64,000 bases of DNA from the NCBI RefSeq assembly GCF_000346465.2, contig NC_034009.1:14355911-14419910 (forward strand), written 5' to 3'. The stretch comes from Prunus persica. Taxonomy: Eukaryota > Streptophyta > Magnoliopsida > Rosales > Rosaceae. The stretch's first letter is position 1. Each line of letters begins with the position of its first letter. The notes under the pieces were generated by a model that saw only the letters and a program-made list of their open reading frames with translations, had not been told where the DNA came from and ran no database searches. A program made the position numbers and the translations under genes. Of the stretch, positions 38,850-48,840 are shown in pieces.

Positions 38850-40045
38850 ATGGACTCCACATCTTCGTCGAAACTCACCTACATTCCTGAAGAAATTGTA
38901 CGTGAAATCCTCCTGAGGTTGCCGGCCAAATCTTTAGTCATGTGCATTGCGGTGTGCAAGTCATGGAGTTTCCTGATCAAAAGATGTAACTTCATTGACG
39001 CCCATCTCAGCCGCAAATTATCATTCCAATCCAACCACCAAATTGTCAAGTTCTTCTGCTGGAAAATCACACCAAGTTGAACTTGTTGTCATGTTATGGG
39101 GATATCCTTTTCCATAACCCTGCGTTACGTAGTGGTGCTGCTGACTATATTACCGAGCTTATGAATCCGCCAATTTCAAACGAAAACACTGGTTTTGACA
39201 TGGTCCAAACTCGTAACGGGCTTATATGCCTTACTTGTTCTAAGGATGATGACATAGCTGCGACTGACATCTTTCTTTGGAACCCTTCAATTAGAAGGTA
39301 TGTGGTGTTGCCTAGGCCTAATTTTATTGTATATCTAAAAAATTATTATAACATTGTTCGTCACTACTTTGGCTATGATTCTCACACCAACGACTATAAG
39401 GTTTTGAGATGTGTGAGTAATCATTCTACCCTAGTTGCGGTTGAGATTTACTCCTTAGCCAGGGGCTCCTGGAAAACCCTTACCGCGTCAGCTCCTGCAT
39501 ATTTTGGGTTGGGCGCTGCTACATGGCCTTTCTTTTACTGGACTGTTGTCAATGATGCGCTGCATTGGGTTCGAGTCCGTGAAAGAAGAGGGAAGGACCT
39601 TGTCATTGTGTCCTTTGATATAAGCACTGAATTATTTGGCGAGATAATGATGCCTCAAGGTGTGAGAAAAATAGACTATCCATACGTGGACTGCAACATA
39701 TGGATTTCAAAACATAAGGGGTCCGTTGCCCTGCTCGAGTGTAGCAATATGTTCATCGAAAGTTCTGAGACTCAATTTCACTTGTGGGTCATGGAAGAGT
39801 ATGGTGTGGTGGAATCCTGGACCAAATTGTATACTTATTCTATGGCAGAGTATTTTTTATTCTCTCTTGGTTTTAACATCAGTCACGAACATGTGTTTAT
39901 GCCTGATATCCGTAAAACTCTACCTCCACCTCCACTGAAGAGCCTTGGCAATGGGGAGAGCCAGAAAACTCATCGAGGGGACATAATGGATTTTTTTGTA
40001 GAGAGCCTTGTCTTACTTGGCCACCCCAATGCCATTTCCTACTAG
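38850..40045 (+). pseudogene. F-box protein (F-box + FBA_1), copy A, broken by a 10 bp deletion
   Basis: F-box proteins are the substrate-choosing subunits of SCF ubiquitin ligases. The N-terminus has a clear F-box (YIPEEIVREILLRLPAKSL, residues about 11-50) and the rest has F-box-associated type 1 features (LWNPSIRRYVVLP, FGYDSHTNDYKVLR, WVMEEYGVVESWTKLY). Compared with copy B, 10 bp are missing near 39044 between TCGTC and TTGTC in the B sequence. This shifts the frame and gives a stop at 39078-39080; the rest (39081-40045) is open in the original frame. Copies A and B are 1196 and 1205 bp; adding back 10 and 1 bp gives 1206 bp for both, exactly 402 codons. Single exon. It is not the Prunus SFB pollen S gene by sequence feel. 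A truncated protein starting downstream cannot be excluded. Confidence 0.85.
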
Positions 40046-40825
40046 AGTAGAGAATCGCTTTTGCTTTTTGTACGTACTTCATTGCTAGATTGTGCTTGAT
40101 TCGGTGGATATGTATTATTTCAACATTTAAATGTGTTTGCTATATTTAATTTCTTCAGTATTATCACCATGATGGGACATCAAATAGCTGGTGTTATATA
40201 ACCATTGTGGTAGATTGCCAATTACAATGATGAATTAAATTGTGTTGTGTAGATTTTAAGTGACACAACGGTTGCAAGAAGTAACTGTTGTCTTTGTAAA
40301 AAGCACTAATAAAAATTTAACTTAAGTGATTTCATGGCTATTTATGAGAAAAACATATTGAGGCCGGTGCCATAGCCACTAATTTCTTATAAACTAGCCC
40401 ATGTGCACGTGCTTCCGTGTACGAGGCCGTAGCACGACTTAACTGTCAAACAAAGTAGGACAAATATAAAGTTATGCTCATATATGCTCATATTTTTATT
40501 CTTCTCTAATATAGAGGTAGTATAAAGAATCACAACCCTAAATAAAATATGAACCAAAATCCTAACTAAGAGCGGGCTCGCCAACATTAACATCATATGC
40601 AAAAGAGTTAAGGTTCTAGTGTTAAGTTATGGTTAAACTATACATCAATTGCCTCCTTTTCAAGTACAAAATTAAATGAACAAAAAAGGAATACAGATCA
40701 ATCAATTCTTAATGAACAAAACCAGATCTGTAAATTCTTATATTAAGAAAAGAAAAGCTACATGAATATGTTTCTTTTTCTCGCTACTGACACAAATGTT
40801 TGTAAATCAATTATATGATTTTGCA
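40046..40825. other. Spacer with the 3' end of a minus-strand Helitron
   Basis: At 40393-40428 the sequence ACTAGCCCATGTGCACG, followed by a hairpin (GTGCACG/CGTGTAC), resembles the inverted 3' end of the Helitron at 36664, but from a different subfamily. Its 5' end could not be placed. The first ~200 bp after 40045 match the 3' flank of F-box copy B. No gene seen. Confidence 0.5.
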
Positions 40826-40870
40826 GAGAGCCTTGCCTTCCTCGGCCATCCCAATGCCATTTCCTACTAA
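40826..40870 (+). pseudogene. 3' scrap of a third F-box copy
   Basis: The frame reads ESLAFLGHPNAISY then TAA, against ESLVLLGHPNAISY at the C-terminus of both other copies. The following ~80 bp (GGATCGCTTTTG, TTGTGCTTGATTGAGTGGATA) also match their 3' flanks. Everything upstream of this scrap is missing. Confidence 0.8.
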
Positions 40871-40971
40871 GAAGTAACAACAGGATCGCTTTTGAACTTC
40901 ATAGTTAGTGACTTGTTAGATCCTCCTTGTGCTTGATTGAGTGGATATGCCCAGCATATTCCTGCAACTTA

Positions 40972-40999
40972 TTACCCTGGTCTAAACAGACCAGGGTAA
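40972..40999. repeat. Perfect 28 bp palindrome, partly repeated nearby
   Basis: TTACCCTGGTCTAA pairs with its perfect complement TTACCCTGGTCTGT-type arm around a short AAAC loop. The core CACCCTGGTCTAAACAGACC is repeated at 41036-41053. It could form a stable hairpin. It is not next to a gene end that I can identify. Confidence 0.7.
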
Positions 41000-41224
41000 A
41001 TTTTGGGGGACCCCATAACAAAAGAAACTAATCACCCTGGTCTAAACAGACCAATCTAGCTTTAAAAATACCTAAAGCGTCATCAGCTTGACAAGAACTG
41101 ACCCAACTAGGAGCCGTTTCAAGAATGAACAAGCCCAGATCCAAATAGGTTTTTGAATAAATATTTAAAAGTTGTAACCCATTTGGAAATGCAAAACCTT
41201 CTAACACAATATGAGTTGTTTTGG

Positions 41225-41968
41225 TGTGGGAGGATCATATCTCAGAAGCCTACCAGTGGATTCTCCAGTATAAAGAATTGTTTCCTGCAATTTCCAATCA
41301 TTGAACATACAAACTAAATCAAAAACGACAAAATTAATAATTACAAAATTTTCCTTCCACTTTCCCACTTTTTCTCAGCAACCAAACAGATCAGAAAAGA
41401 AATTGCATCCAGAAATGAAAAATCAAAGAACAAGACTCAATCCATCTACAAATAAATCATAACAAATAGATCTACATTCTATACCACATTAAACTAGAGA
41501 AGAGAGAGGAGATAGGTACATCCCAAATGTGAAATTCACTCAAATTTCTTGGTTTACAACAATTGGAAATCCTTTACATTTCGGCCTATCAAATAGTGAA
41601 GCCAAATTTATTTACTAAAAATTAGCGTAGACTGTACGATTTGGATTTGGACCTCTCAAATCCAAATCCCTCCTCCCAAATTTCATAATCCAAACGGCCC
41701 AGTAATGAAAGATCATTAACTTACCCTCTTAAATTCCAAAATGAAAAATCATTCACATTTACCTTTCTCAAAAAAAATCCCTCAAATTTTCCATTAAAAT
41801 TTTCTTTTTAATTTAGTAAGATATCCAACCCTAGAGACCAAACAAACCATGATTATAAGTAGAACTTGGATGGTTGAGATTTCCTATATATTTCTAGTAG
41901 AATTGTGATTCCATAACGTGATATCAATTAAAATTAGGGGTTCTTAGATATAGGTCCAATTTTACTAA
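41225..41968. repeat. Left arm of the F-box segmental duplication, copy B
   Basis: Partner of 37558-38451. It runs without break into the complete Helitron at 41969, as copy A runs into the Helitron fragment, so the Helitron was in place before the duplication. Confidence 0.8.
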
Positions 41969-42276
41969 TCTATATATATAAATCAAAAGACAAAGAATGG
42001 TGAAACATTCAAAATATCATAAAATGCTCTTGGTTAATTCAAACATTAAGAATTGAAATTATTAATTAAATGAGGATAATATGGTAAATTTACTCATTTT
42101 CATATTTAAAAAAATTAAAATTAAAAGAAATATCAGATAATAGATCCTATTTTTATGGAACACAACTACCCATTATCTTTTTTAATTCTAAAATAAATTT
42201 TAAATCTTTTTATATTTTTTAAATATAAAAAAAAAAAAGCATTTCGCAAGCGCGGAAGCGCGTGCAAAAAGGCTAG
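41969..42276 (+). mobile_element. Short non-autonomous Helitron, 308 bp
   Basis: It begins TCTATATATATAAATC after A and ends CTAG before T. A hairpin GCAAGCGC-GGAA-GCGCGTGC (about 42246-42265) lies before AAAAAGGCTAG. It is the same family as 36664-36927. Confidence 0.8.
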
Positions 42277-42283
42277 TATATAA

Positions 42284-42874
42284 GAGCAACTCCAGCAAGG
42301 AGCTGAGCCCAAGGCTAGGGGGAGAAAAAAAACAAAAATCTATTTCCAGCGAGGAGCCCAGGCCCAGGCGCAAGGTGGGACCCAGCAACCTGGGATGGCC
42401 CGAGGGCAAGGTTGGCCCGAGCTCCAGACTTCGTTTTGGTGCTAACATCATCGCTACAGTGCTACAGTGCCAGGCACTACAGTACTGCTAAAAGTCCACG
42501 TGTCGCACTCTGGGCTCTCCGATTAGATTTTTTTTTTTTCTCCAATCCAACGGCAACCAATTTTTATGCAATAAAAAAATTATTTTAAAAAAAAATACCA
42601 AAAAATTACTGATTTTTTTTTTCTATAAATACCAAAATTTTATCCGATTAAGATATGAATTTTATAATAAATATTGATATGGACGAACCCAAAAATATTA
42701 TCCAAATTAATTTTTTTCATTAAAAAATTTGTGAAAAAAACAAAAAAATGAATAGTAATTGCTCTTAGCCATGGCAATGGGTGGAAACACAAAATACTAT
42801 TTGAAAGGGCAACCACTATTCACGTAAATAGTGGCTGCCCTAGCATGGCAAGGGGCAAATGGGTGGAGTTGCTC
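42284..42874. mobile_element. PIF/Harbinger-type MITE, 591 bp
   Basis: The left end GAGCAACTCCAGCAAGG and the inverted right end GAGCAACTCCACCCATT match. TAA is duplicated on both sides (42281-42283 and 42875-42877). It is internally AT rich with GC-rich ends and contains no transposase. Confidence 0.78.
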
Positions 42875-43453
42875 TAATGAATGCAGGACTAGAGTTGTTA
42901 CCGCTTAATTCCAGTCCACAAGACCAGGTGTTTAGCCACCTAAGTAACCAGTATGTCCACAAATTTTAATGTAATTACAATTTCTGCCACTATGTAGAAA
43001 CGGAAAGTACATAAAGATGGACAAATCGCAGAATTTACGTTTCCTCAAAACGTCATGCTCCTTCCAAGCAAATTTCCTCTGATTTCTTGGTTCTTTAATG
43101 GAGAGATTTGTGGGTTTCTATGTATGATTCACTATTATAGTAGCAAATTTCCTCTGCCACTAAACGTCAGTTGCTGGTCCTGTTGTACATGTAAATTGTA
43201 TGATTGGGGTTCCAACTTTTCTATTACACGTAGTTCCTGATACATACCAATGCCATAGGCCCACAAGTAGGAGAACGATTGTATGATTTGGCGTCAGTTG
43301 CATTACAACGATTGTTTCAACCTTCCAATTCTGTTTTATGGTTTTAATTTTAAATAGGAAGGGAACCATTTTTGTTTTGTGTACCTGGAGAAGAGGAAGG
43401 TATTCTTTTCTTAAAATAAATTTGTCATATATGGAATTATGAAGCAAGGGCGG
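42875..43453. other. Spacer without recognisable genes
   Basis: No convincing coding frame or repeat boundary. The short open frames on both strands look like chance. Confidence 0.5.
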
Positions 43454-44018
43454 TAGGGATGGCAAAAATCCCCGTAGAGGCGGGTCCCCGTCGGGTCCCC
43501 AACCCTAACGGGGGGAGATTTCAGGTCTAAATGAGTATCGGGTACGGGGATCCTCGAACTTGAAAAATCCCCGACGAGTATGGGAAGGGGATGGTACTGG
43601 CGTCCCCGAACCCAGCCCGAAAATATATATTTTTATATTTAAATAAATAAATATATAATTATAATATTTATGTTTAACCCTAAGTTAACTTCCCTCTCCT
43701 AATTCTTCCTAATTTTCTAAGGAATTTCATATTGATGTGATTTTAAATAGTTGAGTTGAACTTTATAGTTAATTTGGATGTGTTGAATGATAAGTTAATA
43801 TGAAACTTAATGTTAAAATGTATGATAAATATTTTTTTATGCAAAAAAATTGGGAATTCGGGGCGAGTATGGGGGATAGTCCCCCGACGGAGACGGGGAC
43901 GGGGATTCCTCGAAACCTAATAAACGGGGATGGGTTCGGGGATGGGGGCGGGGATGGAGAACGGGGATGGGGATGGTATTGTCATACCCGGCCCCTACCC
44001 GACCCGTTGCCATCCCTA
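43454..44018. mobile_element. hAT-type MITE with CCCCG-rich ends, 565 bp
   Basis: The ends read TAGGGATGGCAA (left) and its inverse TTGCCATCCCTA (right). The flanks AAGGGCGG (43446-43453) and AAGGGGGG (44019-44026) match at 7 of 8 positions, the 8 bp duplication of hAT elements. Both arms are full of GGGGATGG/CCCCG repeats, while the centre is AT rich. Confidence 0.78.
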
Positions 44019-44026
44019 AAGGGGGG

Positions 44027-44848
44027 CTATGGAAGGAAAAGAAAAAGAAATTCGTTGTGTGGCATAAAAGGAACAGAAAACAAAGATGAACTGGTTTCTT
44101 TATCTTTTTCCTATGGTATAGGTAGAGGACCCCAACTACATTTTCATGTTTCCATGATTCTAGCCTCCGGGTAGAAAACACGTTGGTAATTCATGCTTCT
44201 AGGATATAGGTATATAGATCATATGCTATTGTAGGTAATAGAGTATCCACATATATTCAACGTCTTGTTTTATTTATTTGTTAACAAAAAGGCAAAAAAA
44301 ACACTAAAGCCAACTGAAAATTAGAAAGATAAAGTTGAAAAACAAAGTGTTTCATTTTCAACAAAATACCTATATTTGTGTTATAGGTAAATTGACCTGC
44401 TGGTGGCAATTGGTTACCTACACGGCAGATACTAAACCCAAATGTACCTATCATATAGGCGAAAATAATACCATGAAAACAAAATGTACCTATGATATAG
44501 GTGAAGGTATTCCAATACAGGTAAATAGACATGTGCTATAGGTACATGTGTCGAAGGTTACCTATACAGTAAGTATTAAACCCAATTAAGAAGTATGAAA
44601 TTTGCAGAAATTGGCTTGACAGAACCATGATTGATTGTGGAAGACGTGATTTTTGCGATTTGCTAATTTTGTTGTTTGTTCATGGCGTCTGAGGATTTTT
44701 GCCATTACTTACCTTATTTATATCTTAGGGGTAAATTTGGAACAACAACATAAAAAAAATATAAATATAAAATATAAATCTTAGAAATTAAGGAAAGGTA
44801 ACTAATCGTATGTGCACAAAAGTCAGATGATTTGAATTACTAATAATA
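44027..44848. other. Spacer with a cluster of ACCTAT/ATAGGT inverted motifs
   Basis: Between about 44200 and 44575 the words ACCTAT and ATAGGT recur many times, twice as an almost perfect palindrome (GTACCTATCATATAGG at 44445 and GTACCTATGATATAGGT at 44487). The open frames here are made of these repeats. No gene seen. From about 44830 the sequence matches the upstream region of F-box copy A. Confidence 0.5.
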
Positions 44849-45057
44849 AGCGTGTGGATTGCACCCAAATTCTATCATAAAGAATTGGACTTATGCTGAA
44901 TTATTTATTAAAATTAAAAGGCTATGAGAGTTTTATCAACTCTCTTGCACCGGTATTTCCGTACATCGGCTTATATCGTATAGGAACTAGAATTTAGAAA
45001 ATCAAAACACCACCAGTCTCTTCTTCTCATTGATCCCGAGAAACTGCTTACGGAGAG

Positions 45058-46262
45058 ATGGACTCCACATCTTCGTCGAAACTCACCTACATTCCTGAAG
45101 AAATTGTACGTGAAATCCTCCTGAGGTTGCCGGCCAAATCTTTAGTCATGTGCATTGCGGTGTGCAAGTCATGGAGTTTTCTGATCAAAAGATGTAACTT
45201 CATTGACGCCCATCTCAGCCGCAAATTATCATTCCAATCCAACCACCAAATCGTCGATGGTTGTCAAGTTCTTGTGCTGGAAAATCACACCAAGTTGAAC
45301 TTGTTGTCATGTTATGGGGATATCCTTTTCCATAACCCTGCGTTACCTGGTGGTGCTGCTGACTATATTACCGAGCTTATGAATCCGCCAATTTCAAACG
45401 AAAACACTGGTTTTGACATGGTCCAAACTCGTAACGGGCTTATATGCCTTACTTGTTCTAAGGATGATGACATAGCTGCGACTGACATCTTTCTTTGGAA
45501 CCCTTCAATTAGAAGGTATGTGGTGTTGCCTAGGCCTAATTTTATTGTATATCTAAAAAATTATTATAACATTGTTCGTCACTACTTTGGCTATGATTCT
45601 CACACCAACGACTATAAGGTTTTGAGATGTGTGAGTAATCATTCTACCCTAGTTGCGGTTGAGATTTATTCCTTAGCCAGGGGCTCCTGGAAAACCCTTA
45701 CCGCGTCAGCTCCTACATATTTTGGGTTTGGCGCTGCTACATGGCCTTTCTCTTACTGGGCTGTTGTCAATGATGCGCTCATTGGGTTCGACCTCGTGAA
45801 CAAAGAGGGAAGGACCTTGTCATTGTGTCCTTTGATATAAGCACTGAATTGTTTGGCGAGATAATGATGCCTCAAGGTGTGAGAAAAATAGAACATCGAT
45901 ACGTGGACAGCAACGTCTGGATGTCAAAACATAAGGGGTCCGTTGCCTTGCTCGAGTGTAGCAATATGTTCACCCAAAATTCTGAGACTCAACTTCACTT
46001 GTGGGTCATGGAAGAGTATGGTGTAGTGGAATCCTGGACCAAATTGTATACTTATTCAATGGCAGAGTATTTTCTATTCTCTCTTGGTTTTAACATCAGT
46101 CACGAACATGTGTTTATGCTTGAGATCCGTAAAACTCTACCTCCATCTCCACTGAAGAACCTTGGCATTGGGGAGAGCCAGAAAACTCATCGAGGGGACA
46201 TATTGAATTTTTTTGTAGAGAGCCTTGTCTTACTTGGCCACCCCAATGCCATTTCCTACTAG
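45058..46262 (+). pseudogene. F-box protein (F-box + FBA_1), copy B, broken by a 1 bp deletion
   Basis: The first 240 or so codons are open, with the same F-box (IPEEIVREILLRLPAKSL) and FBA_1 features as copy A. At about 45779 one G present in copy A (GCGCTGCATTGG against GCGCTCATTGG here) is missing. The frame then runs out at a TAA at 45838-45840, while the original frame stays open from 45825 to the stop at 46260-46262. The N-terminal product (260 residues) keeps the F-box but loses about 140 residues of the substrate-binding part. The two copies differ otherwise by scattered substitutions. The lesion positions are different, so each was broken after duplication. A sequencing or assembly error at this single base cannot be excluded. 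Confidence 0.85.
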
Positions 46263-46411
46263 AGTAGAGAATCGCTTTTGCTTTTGTAGGTACTGCATTG
46301 TTAGATTGTGCTTGATTCAGTGGACATGTATTATTTCAACATTTAAATGTGTTTGCTATATTTAATTTCTTCAGTATTATCACTATGATAAATTAAATTG
46401 TGTTGTGTGGA

Positions 46412-46860
46412 TTTTATCCTAGTTATAGCTCCATTTGGCAAAACAGTCAGCAACTCCATTCTTCTCTCTATACACATGCGTGAGGGTGCAATGACCAATT
46501 TTTCTCATCAGTTCACAGAAGCTATCAACCAAGGCTGCCAAAGGGTGCAAACCAAGCAGAGAAGGCTGCAGGCAAAGGTTAACAGCGACAGGAGTCCATT
46601 TCAATGATTAAATCCCTAATACCTTTTTCCAAGGCCAGTTGCAGACCAGATTAACAGCAAACCCAGAGATCCAGTCTCCATGAAAATCTCTAATAACTCC
46701 CTCTGCTCCAATACAACCTGAAGTTGTCTTCCTAGAGCCATAAGAAGTTGGGTCTTAGCATTCCCCGTATTACCAACAAGAGCCGACTTACACTACTCTA
46801 TAGCTGACACACAAATAGTCTGTCTAGGATTAGAGACCAAACTATGATATGCTAGCACTT
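46412..46860 (-). pseudogene. LINE RNase H-like fragment
   Basis: On the minus strand, 46419-46604 reads LVDSFCELMRKIGHCTLTHV then YREKNGVADCFAKW, the end of the RNase H-like domain found at the 3' end of plant L1-type ORF2. Upstream, degenerate frames continue with GDWISGFAVNL-like sequence. No reverse transcriptase is attached, so it is a 5'-truncated or decayed copy, not part of the 11925-36240 LINE. Confidence 0.65.
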
Positions 46861-48056
46861 AGATATTATTATCCTTTAAGAAATAACTTGTCTATCTCTA
46901 TTTGGTCATCAAATTATATTTAGTTCAACATGAAATTAGTAATTCTGTGCAGTCTAAGCTTGAAACCCCAATTATTTCAGAATTTCAAAAAATTTCGGAA
47001 TCTCTAAGTCCATTCCAATTACAATCCAATTTTTATCAAAACTTTCAGACGTCGGAATTGATTTAGACTTCCCAAAATCGAAAATTTTTGGAACGGAATC
47101 GGATTTTTCAATCCAACTTGCATCCCTAGGTGAGATAATTCAAACATAAGATCTCTTCCAACAATGATAAGCAAAACCGGTCTTAAAATTCTTAGGATCA
47201 AGGCAACAACAAAAAATAGGCCTGCTTAACACACTCATTATAATGTTTCTCTTTCAATAAAACTCCACAATTCACTAAAAAAAACTTACAAAAACTAGAA
47301 TGGGGAGTCAAACTTGGCCAAGGAAGTTGATTTTTGTGATTGACAAGAGAATTACTACTAGACTAAGAGCTAGTTCATTTCCTCCTCTATAATGATACAA
47401 AAGAAAATAAAAAATTGTCACGAATCTAGTTATCTACCAAGAGAAGCCTCTTTTGACAAATCACTTGTGCATAATTGATGTTAAGAGGTAAAATTGCGCC
47501 ATTTCCATTCGAAAGGGCACTCAAATTGCTCAATACTGATTACGATTCATGTGGTAAGAGCATCTCCAGGAATGCCAGCCAAACTTTCAACTTTGACTTC
47601 AAATGACACATAAGGTTTTTTATTTATTTATTTTTAATTTAAAACCCACTTTTATTTTTTCAATTTATCCAGCCACTTTTATAGCTAATTGCTTAGTCAA
47701 AGTTTGGAGTTTTGATAAACTTGAATATTCAATTTATTTTTTCTAAATTAAAACCCACTTATACTTCAAAAGTTGTACATTGGAAGGATTTGACTAGCCT
47801 CATTTCTCTCTCCTATCTAACCACACTTGGCTAGCCACTGTTCACAGAACTAAATTGACTCATGTCTGACTCAATACCTTCTTTTTTTTGCTACGGGACG
47901 AAAACATGGTTTTAATAATTTAAGTTTTTATTATTATTTGAATTTGAATATTTTTGTTGTTATCAATGAAAGTAACTTGAAACAAAACAGTTAATGATCA
48001 AAATGGGAAGCACCTGTACATAACTACTGGTGTCTCACTCTGAAGAAAATTAAACT
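46861..48056. other. Spacer beyond PRD1 with one Harbinger-like MITE end
   Basis: At 47555 TAA is followed by GAGCATCTCCAGGAATGCC, a Harbinger-type end like that at 58149, but no matching right end is found. The 3' UTR of PRD1 should continue (minus strand) from 48056 leftwards, because the gypsy element splits it. No other gene is seen. Confidence 0.5.
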
Positions 48057-48061
48057 CATAT

Positions 48062-48461
48062 TGATGTAGAACAGTCCGTAGGTTTAGAGTAAACAGCCCG
48101 TAAGTTTAGAGTACACGCTTTGAGCAATAGAACAGAGAAGAAATAAGGGATCGAGGAGAAGAATTAGAGATCGAAGAGATGAAGGGAAATGGAAGGAATC
48201 AGAGAGTTTAAAGCAAGGAAATTTATCATTAATCAAGTCTGCCTTAAAAGATTACAAACAACTCTATTTATAGAGGCAAAACCCTTTTTAATCTAGGAAA
48301 AGGAAAAGTAAACTTTAAGAAATAAGAAAGCAAATTAACTAATAAGAGATCCTTTTAACAAGAAGGAATCTTTAAGAATTAGGAAAACAAATTAACTAAT
48401 AAGAGATAGGAAAACTAATCCAAGTAGAATTAGGAAAACTAATAATATGCATTCTGCATCA
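48062..48461 (-). repeat. 3' LTR of the gypsy element (left copy)
   Basis: 400 bp from TGATGTAGAACAG to TATGCATTCTGCATCA. Preceded on the minus strand by the purine tract AGTGGGGGAGAA. Confidence 0.93.
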
Positions 48462-48840
48462 TTCTCCCCCACTGAAAAGGAACTCGACACCGGCGAGTAA
48501 ACCAAGATTAAGGATGACGACGATGTTTGTAAGGATGGATGATGGGAGGACGGGAGGCAGCCAAATCAAGACCATGAAGAGAATCCTGATAATTGTGTAG
48601 AAGAGTGGAATCCAACTGCCAAAATTCAACTTCTGTAATCCAAGTATTCGCAGTAGCAGGCCTTCCAACCCAACGAACCAGAGAGCGGGTAGAATCTCCA
48701 GGAGACGAGGCCACAACTTCATGATCTGAGACGTCCTCAACCTAATATGTAGGGTCAGAACTAGGAGAAGGACTACGCGGCATCGGAGGAGGAATGAAAC
48801 CTGTAATATTATTTACGGTGCGGCTATCAACACACCTTCG

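Noticed and set aside
38850..46262. F-box genes as Prunus-type pollen S-locus (SFB) genes
   Set aside because: No S-RNase is present, and the F-box and C-terminal sequences do not resemble SFB as I remember it. Generic F-box/FBA_1 is the safer call.
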